64,000 nucleotides of DNA, from positions 168,248 to 232,247 of the forward strand of contig NZ_JAQQPS010000008.1 in assembly GCF_036688685.1 (NCBI RefSeq), given 5' to 3'. Positions 44,946 through 53,739 of the stretch are shown piece by piece. The notes under the pieces were generated by a model. It was not told the origin of the DNA and did no database searches. It saw only the letters and a program-made list of their open reading frames with translations. Origin of the DNA: JALYUM01 sp036688685 (lineage in GTDB: Bacteria > Pseudomonadota > Gammaproteobacteria > Burkholderiales > Burkholderiaceae_D). The translations under genes were made by a program, and so were the position numbers. Each line of letters opens with the position of its first letter. Positions within the stretch are counted from its first letter, which is position 1.

Positions 44946-45622
44946 GCTTTTGGCTCCTGCGATTCCTGCAGCAGCAGGTCGCGCAGCAGCGGTAACGTTA
45001 CCGGACGTTGTGTTTCGAGGGAGTACTGGTCAAGCGCATCTAGCATGGTCGAGAGGGAGCGCATGTCGCGCTTGAAATGAGACAGCAGGTAAGGTAACAC
45101 GCTGGCCGAGAGCGTCAAGCCGCGCGCTTCTGCGGCGTGGGTCAGCGCGGCAATTTTTTCATCGTCGGACAGGCCGTGGATCTGGTAAATCAGGCCCCAA
45201 CCCATGCGCGTACGCAGATCTTCGCGCACCGGCAGCACCACCGGCGGCACCGGGCCGGTGCTGACCATGTAGGCGCCATGTTCGCGGATCTGGTTGAACA
45301 GGGCGAAGGCGTCGATCTGGGCGTCGGGACTGAGCTTCGGGCAATCGTCGAGCAGGTACAGGGAAATATCGGGCGAATAGACGAAGTCGGCCTCGGTTGC
45401 CTGTGCGGCGGCGATGTAGCGCGCGCCGGGTGTGGCGGCCAGGCCCTGCAACAGATGCGTTTTGCCCGCGCCGGAGTCGCCCCACAGGTAGGCAAAATGT
45501 TCACGCGAGGCGCGTTGGGCGAACTGGTGCATCAGGTGTGCCAGCTCGGCATTGGCCCCCACCTCGAACGTATCGAGGCTGCGCGCCGGTTCGGCGCCGA
45601 GATCGAGCACCAGTTGTTTCAT
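44942..45622 (-). CDS. hda: DnaA regulatory inactivator Hda
   Basis: Hda with the beta clamp stimulates ATP hydrolysis by DnaA and prevents re-initiation. The 226-residue protein starts MKQLVLDLG, a clamp-binding motif, and has the P-loop GDSGAGKTHLLQ and the YLLDDCPKLS Walker B region. Length and order fit. It is followed by overlapping HAD and pcnB genes. Confidence 0.93.
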   Translation of the reverse strand: MKQLVLDLGAEPARSLDTFEVGANAELAHLMHQFAQRASREHFAYLWGDSGAGKTHLLQGLAATPGARYIAAAQATEADFVYSPDISLYLLDDCPKLSPDAQIDAFALFNQIREHGAYMVSTGPVPPVVLPVREDLRTRMGWGLIYQIHGLSDDEKIAALTHAAEARGLTLSASVLPYLLSHFKRDMRSLSTMLDALDQYSLETQRPVTLPLLRDLLLQESQEPKA

Positions 45623-45655
45623 GGAGTGCTTCTCAATGGGATTGAATCTTGTGCA

Positions 45656-46738
45656 TCATGCATTATAGAAGCTGCTGCGCAAATAATGGTGGCGCAGGTG
45701 TCGAAACGCGACCATCAGGACCGCCGAAGCGGGCAAAGCGAGCAGCACGCCGACAAAACCGAACAGCTGGCCGAACGCCAGCAGCGCAAAAATCACGGCC
45801 AGGGGATTCAAGCCAATGCGCTCGCCCACCAGGCGCGGTGTGAGGAAAAATCCTTCCAGCACTTGCCCGGCGCCGTAGATGACAGCCACCCCGACCAGCC
45901 CGGTCCAGTCGGGAAACTGCAGCATGGCGGCAATAAGCGCCAGCGCCAGGCCCAGGCCGAAGCCGAGGTAGGGAATGAACACCAGGATGCCGGTCAGGAT
46001 GCCGACCGGCAGCGCCACGTCCAGGCCCAGCATCGACAGGGCGACCGAATAGTAGGCCGCCAGCACCAGCATCACCAGCAACTGGCCGCGCAGGTATTGG
46101 GCCAGCAGCACATTCACTTCATGCCCGGCCGAGACCGCCTGCGCGACGAAGCGGCGCGGCACGGCAGTGCTGATCTGGCCGAGCAGGCGATGCCAGTCGA
46201 GCAGCAAATAAAACAACACCACCGGAATCAGGATCAGGGTGGCGGCCCAGCCGAGCAGGGCGCTGCCGCCGATGCGCGCCGAGGCCAGCACCTTGGCCCA
46301 GATTTCGTCGCCGCTGCCGGCCATTTGCTGGGTCAGCAGGCTCCAGATGCCGCTGCCGTCGAGCTTGACCTTGACGCCGTAGCTGGCCAGGCGTGGCGAA
46401 AGGAGGGCGTCGAGCCTGGCGAGGAACATGGGGAACTGGGCTTGCAGCAGCGGAATTTCGGTGGTGAGCACCGGGATGACGATCAACACCAGCGCGGTGG
46501 CGGCGGCCAGAAACAGGATCATCACGGCGACCACGGCCAGCGCGCGCGGCATGCGCCAGCGGCCGATTTGCAGGCGGCAGAAATAATCGACGCCGCCACC
46601 CAGGGCGTAGGCAATGATGGCGGCGGCGATGAACGGCGTCAGGACCGGCCCGAGGGCGTACAGTAAAACGAAGAAGGCGAGCCATACCAGGCACCAGAAA
46701 GTGGTTTGTTTTTGTTCTGGCGTGAAAGGAAATGGCAT
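45656..46738 (-). CDS. AI-2E family (PerM-like) membrane protein
   Basis: The 360-residue protein has about eight transmembrane helices and the C-terminal motif YGAGQVLEGFFLTPRLVGERIGLNPL that defines the AI-2E/PerM/UPF0118 family. Members are proposed exporters or ion antiporters; the cargo is unknown. It is divergent from purM with a ~100-bp gap and lies 33 bp before hda. Confidence 0.9.
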   Translation of the reverse strand: MPFPFTPEQKQTTFWCLVWLAFFVLLYALGPVLTPFIAAAIIAYALGGGVDYFCRLQIGRWRMPRALAVVAVMILFLAAATALVLIVIPVLTTEIPLLQAQFPMFLARLDALLSPRLASYGVKVKLDGSGIWSLLTQQMAGSGDEIWAKVLASARIGGSALLGWAATLILIPVVLFYLLLDWHRLLGQISTAVPRRFVAQAVSAGHEVNVLLAQYLRGQLLVMLVLAAYYSVALSMLGLDVALPVGILTGILVFIPYLGFGLGLALALIAAMLQFPDWTGLVGVAVIYGAGQVLEGFFLTPRLVGERIGLNPLAVIFALLAFGQLFGFVGVLLALPASAVLMVAFRHLRHHYLRSSFYNA

Positions 46739-46841
46739 GAAGTCGGGTTGGATCCTGCTGGTTTGATAAAATACTGGATTAATCAGTGCATCCGACTGAT
46801 TCTCCGCCCTTCATTTTACCGCCTCCGCAGCCAAAGCCACC

Positions 46842-47885
46842 ATGAGCCAACCATCTAATGTTTCCCTCTCCTACCGCGACGCCGGTGTCGATATCGATGC
46901 GGGTGATGCCCTGGTCGAAGCGATCAAGCCGTTCGCCAAGCGCACCATGCGCGAAGGCGTTTTGAAAGGGATCGGCGGCTTCGGCGCGCTGTTCGAAATC
47001 AGCAAGAAATACAAGGAGCCGGTGCTGGTGTCCGGCACCGACGGCGTCGGCACCAAGCTGCGCCTGGCGTTCGAACTGAACCGCCACGACACGGTCGGCA
47101 TCGACCTGGTCGCGATGAGCGTCAACGACATCCTGGTGCAGGGCGCCGAGCCACTGTTCTTCCTCGACTACTTCGCCTGCGGCAAGCTCGATGTGCCGAC
47201 CGCGACGGCGGTCGTGAAAGGCATCGCGCAAGGTTGCGAGCAAGCCGGTTGCGCCCTGATCGGTGGCGAAACGGCCGAAATGCCAAGCATGTACCCGGCC
47301 GGCGAATACGACCTGGCCGGCTTCGCAGTGGGCGCGGTGGAAAAATCGCAGATCATCGACGGCACCAAAATCACCGCGGGCGACATCGTCCTGGGCCTGG
47401 CCTCGTCGGGCGTGCACTCGAACGGCTATTCTCTGGTGCGCAAGATCATCGAAGTGGCCAAGCCTGACCTGGAAGGCGATTTCCACGGCCGCAAACTGGC
47501 GGACGTGCTGATGGAGCCAACCCGCATCTACGTGAAACCGCTGCTGGCGCTGATGGCCTCGATGGAAGTCAAAGGCATGGTCCACATTACCGGTGGCGGC
47601 CTGGTCGAAAACGTACCGCGCGTGCTGCAGCCTGGCCTGACCGCCGAGCTGGACTCGAAAGCCTGGACGATGCCGCCGCTGTTCCACTGGCTGCAGCAGC
47701 ACGGCGGCGTGGCCGACGCCGAGATGCACCGCGTGTTCAACTGCGGTATTGGCATGATCGTCATCGTGTCGAAAGAAAACGCGGACGCGGCGCAGGCGCA
47801 GTTGCAGGCGGCCGGCGAAAGCGTGTCGCGCATCGGCGTGATTCGCGCGCAAGTTGAAGGCGAGCACCCGACCATCGTTGTGTAA
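46842..47885 (+). CDS. purM: Phosphoribosylformylglycinamidine cyclo-ligase
   Basis: PurM (AIR synthetase) closes the imidazole ring in purine synthesis. The 347-residue protein has SGTDGVGTKLRLAF, LIGGETAEMPSMY and LGLASSGVHSNGYSLVRKI in order. ATG 46842 is well placed. A bidirectional terminator follows the stop. Confidence 0.97.
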   Translation: MSQPSNVSLSYRDAGVDIDAGDALVEAIKPFAKRTMREGVLKGIGGFGALFEISKKYKEPVLVSGTDGVGTKLRLAFELNRHDTVGIDLVAMSVNDILVQGAEPLFFLDYFACGKLDVPTATAVVKGIAQGCEQAGCALIGGETAEMPSMYPAGEYDLAGFAVGAVEKSQIIDGTKITAGDIVLGLASSGVHSNGYSLVRKIIEVAKPDLEGDFHGRKLADVLMEPTRIYVKPLLALMASMEVKGMVHITGGGLVENVPRVLQPGLTAELDSKAWTMPPLFHWLQQHGGVADAEMHRVFNCGIGMIVIVSKENADAAQAQLQAAGESVSRIGVIRAQVEGEHPTIVV

Positions 47886-47909
47886 ATAAACGTTGGTAAA
47901 GTGATACAA

Positions 47910-47934
47910 AAATCGGCGCCTGGTGCGCCGATTT
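47910..47934. terminator. Bidirectional terminator between purM and the phosphofructokinase gene
   Basis: Ten-base arms (47910-47919 and 47925-47934) are perfect complements around a 5-nt loop, starting AAA and ending TTT. Confidence 0.8.
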
Positions 47935-47954
47935 GCATCATGTTGCCGTCGTTG

Positions 47955-49178
47955 CTACACGCGCAGGATCCTGGCCACGGCCGGACTGCGCAGCCGCGCC
48001 GTCTCGGCCATGCCTGCGCCGACCAGCGGACGCAGATAATCAAGGAACGCCGGCGTGACGTCGTTGCCGGCAGCGTTGATGAAGGCGTCTTCCATGACCC
48101 GGGTCTTGCCCGCCACATCGGCCAGCGGCAGCAGCACGTATTGCACCGCGTAGTTGCCCGTTCTCTGGATGGCAATCGAACCATCCCTATCTCCCCATAA
48201 GGCGAACTGCACCGCCTGCTCGCCAGCCTCGCGCGCCTCTCTCTGGTCGACCTCGGACACGCAGCCGAGGAAGGAGCGCTGCAGGTAGCCGAAGGTGTCG
48301 CCGCGCACGCGCTTGATGCCCAGGCCCGCCTTGATTTCGTCGCACAGCAGATCGGCCAGCGCGCCGGTGCCGGACAGTTGCACGTTGCCGTGCGCGTCGC
48401 GCTCAACTTCCCTGGCCAGCAGGCTGGCAATGGCGCTGCCGGACGCGTCGTGGATGCCTTCCGAGACCGCGATGACGCAGCGGCCGTGGCGGTCATGCAT
48501 CGTCTGCACGTCGGCCAGGAAGTGCGCCATGTCGAAGGTGCGTTCGGGCAGGTAGACCAGGTGCGGGCCGTCGCCGGGGAAGGTGCGCCCGAGCGCGGCG
48601 GCGGCCGTCAAAAAGCCGGCGTGACGGCCCATGATGACGCCGACGTAGACGCCAGGTAAGGACGCGTTATCCAGGTTGGCGCCGGCAAACGCTTGCGCGA
48701 CAAATTTTGCCGCCGACGGAAACCCGGGCGTGTGGTCGCTGCCGACCAGGTCGTTGTCGATGGTCTTCGGGATGTGGATGCAGCGCAGCTGGTAGTTGGC
48801 CGCCTGGGCGTGCTCGCTGACGATGCGCACCGTGTCGGACGAATCGTTGCCGCCGATGTAGAAAAAATGGCGGATGTCGTGCGCGCGCAGGGCGTCGAAA
48901 ATGCGCGCGCAGTAGGCTGCGTCGGGCTTGTCGCGGGTGGAGCCAAGCGCGGACGAGGGGGTGGCGGCGACCCGTTCCAGGTTGGCGCTGGTTTCAAAAC
49001 TGAGGTCGATGAAGTCTTCGTCGACGATGCCGCGCACGCCGTGGCGGGCGCCGTAGACACGCCCCAGTTCAGGGTGGCGCCGCGCCGCCAGCACCACGCC
49101 GGCCAGTGATTGGTTGATGACGGCGGTTGGGCCGCCTCCTTGGGCAACTAAAACGTTTCCGGTGGAATTGGTCGGCAT
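47955..49178 (-). CDS. pfp: Diphosphate-type 6-phosphofructokinase
   Basis: The 407-residue protein phosphorylates fructose 6-phosphate. The phosphate-donor site reads GGNDS with D112. In the family an Asp at this place, where ATP enzymes have Gly, together with K138 in PKTIDND, is associated with use of pyrophosphate instead of ATP. MGRHAGF is also present. The frame reaches ATG 49205, but AAGGAG lies correctly before ATG 49178. Converges on purM across a terminator. Donor preference is inferred from the motif. Confidence 0.88.
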   Translation of the reverse strand: MPTNSTGNVLVAQGGGPTAVINQSLAGVVLAARRHPELGRVYGARHGVRGIVDEDFIDLSFETSANLERVAATPSSALGSTRDKPDAAYCARIFDALRAHDIRHFFYIGGNDSSDTVRIVSEHAQAANYQLRCIHIPKTIDNDLVGSDHTPGFPSAAKFVAQAFAGANLDNASLPGVYVGVIMGRHAGFLTAAAALGRTFPGDGPHLVYLPERTFDMAHFLADVQTMHDRHGRCVIAVSEGIHDASGSAIASLLAREVERDAHGNVQLSGTGALADLLCDEIKAGLGIKRVRGDTFGYLQRSFLGCVSEVDQREAREAGEQAVQFALWGDRDGSIAIQRTGNYAVQYVLLPLADVAGKTRVMEDAFINAAGNDVTPAFLDYLRPLVGAGMAETARLRSPAVARILRV

Positions 49179-49286
49179 GGGCGCAGTCTCCTTGGTGGAG
49201 AACACAGCTTACTCCAGAGCGCACAGCGACGGCTGCGCTTTTTGCACCACGCACCCGGGAATGCGGTGTGTGGTGCAGGTCGAGTT

Positions 49287-51305
49287 TTACTGCGCCGCGC
49301 CGATATTTTTATCCAGGAACTTTTCCACGCGGGTCCAGAAATCGATGCGGTTGGCAGGCAAGCCCCAGCCATGTCCCTCGTTGCCATACTCGATCCACTC
49401 GACGCGGGCATTGGTGGCCTTGGCCTTGCTGTACAGGCGCCGTCCATGGACGATGGGCACGCGCCGGTCAGCGCCGCCGTAGGCCATCAGCAGCGGCTGG
49501 GTGATGCGTGCGGCCTGCTCGACGGGGGACGTGGCCTTCAGTTGGACGGCATCTGCGACCGGGTCGCCGAGCAAGCGCGGCATGCCGTATTTGCGGCTGT
49601 TGTCGTCGGCATCCGAACCGGCGGTGAACCAGGCATCGTTGTACATCAGGGCGAGATCGGTCACGCCGGCCCATTCCACGCCGCACTTGTACAAGGCAGG
49701 ATCGTTGATCAAGCCCATGAGTACCGCATAGCCGCCGTAGCTGGCGCCGGCAATGCAGATGCGCGCCGGGTCGGCCACGCCCTGCGCAATGGCCCAGCGC
49801 GCACCGTCGGCGAGGTCGTCCTGCATGGCCAGCCCCCATTGCTTGAAACCCGCACTGAAATGGCGGTGGCCGAGGCCTGTGCTGCCCCGAAAGGATGGCT
49901 CGAGCACGGCGTAACCGCGCGATGCCAGGAACTGGCTCTGCGCATCCCAGCCCCAGGTGGCACCACGCACCCACGGCCCGCCGTGCACCAGCACCACCAG
50001 TGGCAAGCCTTTGCGCACGCCGCCTGCAGGCAAGGTCAGCAGCGCAGGGATGACGAGGCCGTCGCGCGCCTTGTAGTGCACCATTTCCTGGCTGCCCATC
50101 CGGGCCGGGTCGATGGCGGCATGGCTGTTGCCGACCGGGCTCAGTTCGCGTGTTGCGCGCTTGTACAGGAAATAACGCGATGGCACTTTGTCGGAAAACG
50201 ACTCGACCAGGAGCCATGGCGCGGCCGGGTCTGCCGCCACGGTGACCAGGTTGACCATGCCCGGCAGCGCCTGGTCGATGGCCGCCTGGGTCGCCTGCAT
50301 GGCCGGATCGAACCAGACCATGCTGCGCGCATCGGTGCTGATGCGCGCCCCCAGCATGGTGGCGCGGTTGCCCACCAGTTCGGCATCGACATCGAAGCCG
50401 GGCGCGGCAATCAGCGCCTGGCCTGTGACCTGGCCCGTGACCAGGTCGAAACGGCGCAGGGACGCGGTGTCGCTGTGCTGCGTGCTGGTCACGTACAGGG
50501 CGCCGTCGGGCCCGAAACCGATCGGCTCGAAGCCGGCGGCGTCCGGCAGGTAGGCGTCGTAACTGGCCACGATGCGCCACGCATCGGTAGCCGGATCGCG
50601 GTAGTACACGGACGCGACGTCTTTTTTGCGCGTGGTTGCCAGGCGCGGCTGGCCCTTCTGGTCGAGCAGCCATTCCATGGTATTGCCGGGCCGCGGCACC
50701 GCCTGCGCGCTGCCGGTGAGGGTGTTCAGACGCAGCAAATCGACGTGCTCGATATTGTTGCCATAGCCGCTGTCGTCCCAGGCGGGACTGGAGACATAGA
50801 TGAAGTCGGTGTCCTGTGCGCCCGGCGCCATCAGGTAGGTATGCCAAGGCAGTATATTGTTCTTGAGGCGGCTGCCTTCGCGCACAAAGCTGGCATCCCG
50901 TTCGGCCAACTGGAGGGGTTTGCTGCCGTCGCGGTTGACTGCGTACAGGCCTGGCGCCAGCACGCGCTGACCTTCCGCCAGCTGGCGGTCGCCCAGCGTG
51001 TACACCAGGCGCTCGTCATTGACCCATTGAAATTGCCGGATATCTGCATCGTTGTAAGCCGCCGCAAGCGTGCCGTCGCGCGTGGCCAGGTCGATCACGA
51101 CCAGCACCTGGCGGCCATTTTTTGCGACCCCGCGTGCCGCCAGAGACTTTCCGTTGGGTGACAGCACGGCGCCACCGAACGATGCGTGCGCAAAAAAGAC
51201 GTCCACAGGTACCCTGCTTGCCGGCATCGGCGCTGGCGCCGCCAGCGCCAAGCCCATGCCGGCGCCAAGGAGCAGAAACAGACAGATATGGCGCAAGGAC
51301 GGCAT
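49287..51305 (-). CDS. Secreted S9 family (prolyl oligopeptidase-type) peptidase
   Basis: The 672-residue protein has an N-terminal signal peptide (HICLFLLLGAGMGLALAAPA), a beta-propeller-like domain, and a C-terminal alpha/beta hydrolase domain. The nucleophile serine is in GASYGGYA, the histidine probably in GNEGHGW, and the aspartate near GGADRRVPI. It resembles acylaminoacyl/dipeptidyl peptidases that act on short peptides. It is a single minus-strand gene between the phosphofructokinase and symporter genes. Confidence 0.9.
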   Translation of the reverse strand: MPSLRHICLFLLLGAGMGLALAAPAPMPASRVPVDVFFAHASFGGAVLSPNGKSLAARGVAKNGRQVLVVIDLATRDGTLAAAYNDADIRQFQWVNDERLVYTLGDRQLAEGQRVLAPGLYAVNRDGSKPLQLAERDASFVREGSRLKNNILPWHTYLMAPGAQDTDFIYVSSPAWDDSGYGNNIEHVDLLRLNTLTGSAQAVPRPGNTMEWLLDQKGQPRLATTRKKDVASVYYRDPATDAWRIVASYDAYLPDAAGFEPIGFGPDGALYVTSTQHSDTASLRRFDLVTGQVTGQALIAAPGFDVDAELVGNRATMLGARISTDARSMVWFDPAMQATQAAIDQALPGMVNLVTVAADPAAPWLLVESFSDKVPSRYFLYKRATRELSPVGNSHAAIDPARMGSQEMVHYKARDGLVIPALLTLPAGGVRKGLPLVVLVHGGPWVRGATWGWDAQSQFLASRGYAVLEPSFRGSTGLGHRHFSAGFKQWGLAMQDDLADGARWAIAQGVADPARICIAGASYGGYAVLMGLINDPALYKCGVEWAGVTDLALMYNDAWFTAGSDADDNSRKYGMPRLLGDPVADAVQLKATSPVEQAARITQPLLMAYGGADRRVPIVHGRRLYSKAKATNARVEWIEYGNEGHGWGLPANRIDFWTRVEKFLDKNIGAAQ

Positions 51306-51364
51306 GGCATTCCCTCGTGAGTGATGCCGTCTAGATTGCCATATAACAAGTGCCTAATCGATAT

Positions 51365-53443
51365 TTATTTGTAAATCCCGGTCGTTATTTTTATTTCTTC
51401 GGGCGCCCGGATATGGTCGAGCAAACCATGCGCCGCGTGATCCGGCGCCCGGGTCAGCAGACTGCCCAGCACCAGCGCCAGGATCCCGGCCGGCACCCCG
51501 AACACGCCGGCCGAAATGGGCGCGATATGAAACCACTGTGCGGCCGCGCTGCCGCCCAGGATCGGGTTGGTGTGCAGCATGTAGAACATGCAGACCAGAA
51601 AGCCGGTCAGCATGCCGGCGATCGCGCCCACGTGGTTGGCCCGCTTCCAGAACACCGCCGCCGCCAGTGCCGGAAACAGGAGCGACGCCGCCAGCGAGAA
51701 CGCCGCCCCGACCAGGGAGAGGATATCGGCGGGTTTTTGCGACGCGGCGTAAGCGGCAATAAAAGCGACTGCCAGCAACAGCAATTTGGAAATGGTCACG
51801 CGCTTCTGGGTCGACGCGTTCGGGTCGACCATCTTGTAATAGACGTCGTGCGACAGCGCGTTCGAAATGGCCAGCAACAAGCCGTCGGCGGTCGACAAGG
51901 CTGCCGCCAGGCCGCCGGCCGCCACCAGGCCGGAGATCACATACGGCAAGCCGCCGATTTCCGGCGTGGCCAGCACCAGCACGTCGCCGTCGATGGCAAT
52001 TTCGGCCAGCTGCACGATGCCGTCGCCATTTACGTCGACAATGCTGATCAGGGGATTGAGCTTGTCGACATTGCCCCAGTAGGAAATCCAGTTGGGCAGA
52101 TTGGTGAAATCGCTGCCAACCAGGCTCGTGTAGAGATCGTATTTGGCCAGCACCGCCAGCGCGGGAATGGTCAAATAAATCAGCAGAATGAAGAACAGGG
52201 TCCAGAACACCGACTGGCGGCTTTCCTGCACCGACGGCGTGGTGTACGAGCGCATCAGGATGTGCGGCAGGGCGGCCGTGCCCAGCATCAGGCACAGCAC
52301 CAGGGCCAGGAAATTGTTGCGGCGGATATCCGAGCTGGCGCGATCCGGGCCGGGGAAGGGCGTCGCGTGCGCTTCGGGAATCTGGGCGCGAACCAGGTTG
52401 GCGTCGCGCTGTTCGCGCCACTGACGGGCCGCATCGGCCGGCGTTTTGGGATACGCAATCAGGCCCCGTTCGGCGGCGCGCAGCTCGGACAGCGAGCCAT
52501 TGCGCAGGCGCACCGCGTCGAGCTGGCGCTGGGCTTCGCGCCGGCCCACGTCCCACGAGGCCGGCAGTGCCGCCAGCCTGGCGCTGAAGGCATCGGCGCG
52601 GTCGCGGAAAAGGTGGCGCACCTCGGTTTCTTTCGGGTCATTGACCAGTTGCGCTTCGCGCGCGGCCAGCTTGGGCAGCACCGCGCCGTAAGCCACCTGC
52701 GGCACCGGGTTGTCGGCGTGCTTGACCGACAGCCACATGGTCGGGATCAAAAACGCGACGAGGATGATGATGTACTGCGCCACCTGGGTCCAGGTGATGG
52801 CGCGCATGCCGCCCAGGAAGGAACAAACCAGGATGCTGGCCAGGCCGAGGAAAATGCCCACCGAAAAATCGACGCCGGTAAACCGCGAAGCGATCAGGCC
52901 GACCGCGTAAATTTGCGCAACCACATAGGTGAACGAGACGATGATGGTGGCCGCCACGGCCATCGCCCGCACCGGCGCACCGCGTCCGCCGGCGCCGCCG
53001 CCGTAGCGCGCCGCCAGAAAATCGGGGATGGTGAACTGGGTCGATTTACGCAGGTAGGGTGCAATCAACAACGCCACCAGGCAATAGCCGCCAGTCCAGC
53101 CCATGATGTAGGCCAGGCCATCGAAGCCGTGCAGGTACAGGCCCCCGGCCAGGCTGATGAAGCTGGCTGCCGAAATCCAGTCGGCGGCGGTGGCCATGCC
53201 GTTGAACAGGGCCGGCACGCGCCGCCCGGCGACATAGTATTCGGTGACATTCGCCGTGCGGCTGATGACGCCGATGGTGGCGTACAGGACGATGGTGGCA
53301 AACATGAACAGATAGCCGATCCACAGGCGCGGCATGCCTTCCTTTTCCAGCACGGCCAGCGCAATGAGAAAGGCACCGAAGCAGGCCGTGAACCACAGAT
53401 AGTAACGGCGCAGTTTGCGGAAATAGCGTTGCGCCTTGTTCAT
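51365..53443 (-). CDS. Sodium:solute symporter, VC_2705/ActP type
   Basis: A 692-residue inner-membrane symporter with about 13-14 hydrophobic helices and a large insert between 300 and 430, as in the VC_2705-like group. Segments ATAADWISAASFISLAGG and LSTADGLLLAISNALSHDVYYK fit acetate/short-chain-acid symporters. It overlaps the DUF4212 gene by four bases (ATGA). Substrate unknown, probably a carboxylate. Confidence 0.9.
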   Translation of the reverse strand: MNKAQRYFRKLRRYYLWFTACFGAFLIALAVLEKEGMPRLWIGYLFMFATIVLYATIGVISRTANVTEYYVAGRRVPALFNGMATAADWISAASFISLAGGLYLHGFDGLAYIMGWTGGYCLVALLIAPYLRKSTQFTIPDFLAARYGGGAGGRGAPVRAMAVAATIIVSFTYVVAQIYAVGLIASRFTGVDFSVGIFLGLASILVCSFLGGMRAITWTQVAQYIIILVAFLIPTMWLSVKHADNPVPQVAYGAVLPKLAAREAQLVNDPKETEVRHLFRDRADAFSARLAALPASWDVGRREAQRQLDAVRLRNGSLSELRAAERGLIAYPKTPADAARQWREQRDANLVRAQIPEAHATPFPGPDRASSDIRRNNFLALVLCLMLGTAALPHILMRSYTTPSVQESRQSVFWTLFFILLIYLTIPALAVLAKYDLYTSLVGSDFTNLPNWISYWGNVDKLNPLISIVDVNGDGIVQLAEIAIDGDVLVLATPEIGGLPYVISGLVAAGGLAAALSTADGLLLAISNALSHDVYYKMVDPNASTQKRVTISKLLLLAVAFIAAYAASQKPADILSLVGAAFSLAASLLFPALAAAVFWKRANHVGAIAGMLTGFLVCMFYMLHTNPILGGSAAAQWFHIAPISAGVFGVPAGILALVLGSLLTRAPDHAAHGLLDHIRAPEEIKITTGIYK

Positions 53444-53739
53444 GGCTGCCCTTCCAGCGCTTGCACATAGCGCGCATCGGCGCGCCGCATCAACCAGGCA
53501 TAGGCGCCGATGACGGCAAGGTAGATCAGCGAGGCGCCCTGCGCCGCCATATAAAAGGAGAGCGGCCAGCCGAACACGCTTAAATTCTGCAGGTCGCGCG
53601 CGAACCAGACGGCGCCGAAGCTGGTGGCCAGCCAGATCGCCAGCAGCAACGCGGTCACGCGGCGGGTGGTGCGCCAGTGCGCGGCGCGCGCGGTCAGCAG
53701 GCGCGCGCGCCGTTGGGTGGGATCAGGCAGGTCAGGCAT
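53440..53739 (-). CDS. DUF4212 small membrane subunit
   Basis: A 99-residue protein with two hydrophobic helices (about 29-47 and 58-86) and the conserved WPLSFYMAAQGASLIYL segment of DUF4212. Such proteins are usually encoded just before VC_2705-type symporters and are thought to be accessory subunits. It overlaps the preceding sensor kinase gene by 8 bp and the symporter gene by 4 bp. Confidence 0.88.
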   Translation of the reverse strand: MPDLPDPTQRRARLLTARAAHWRTTRRVTALLLAIWLATSFGAVWFARDLQNLSVFGWPLSFYMAAQGASLIYLAVIGAYAWLMRRADARYVQALEGQP

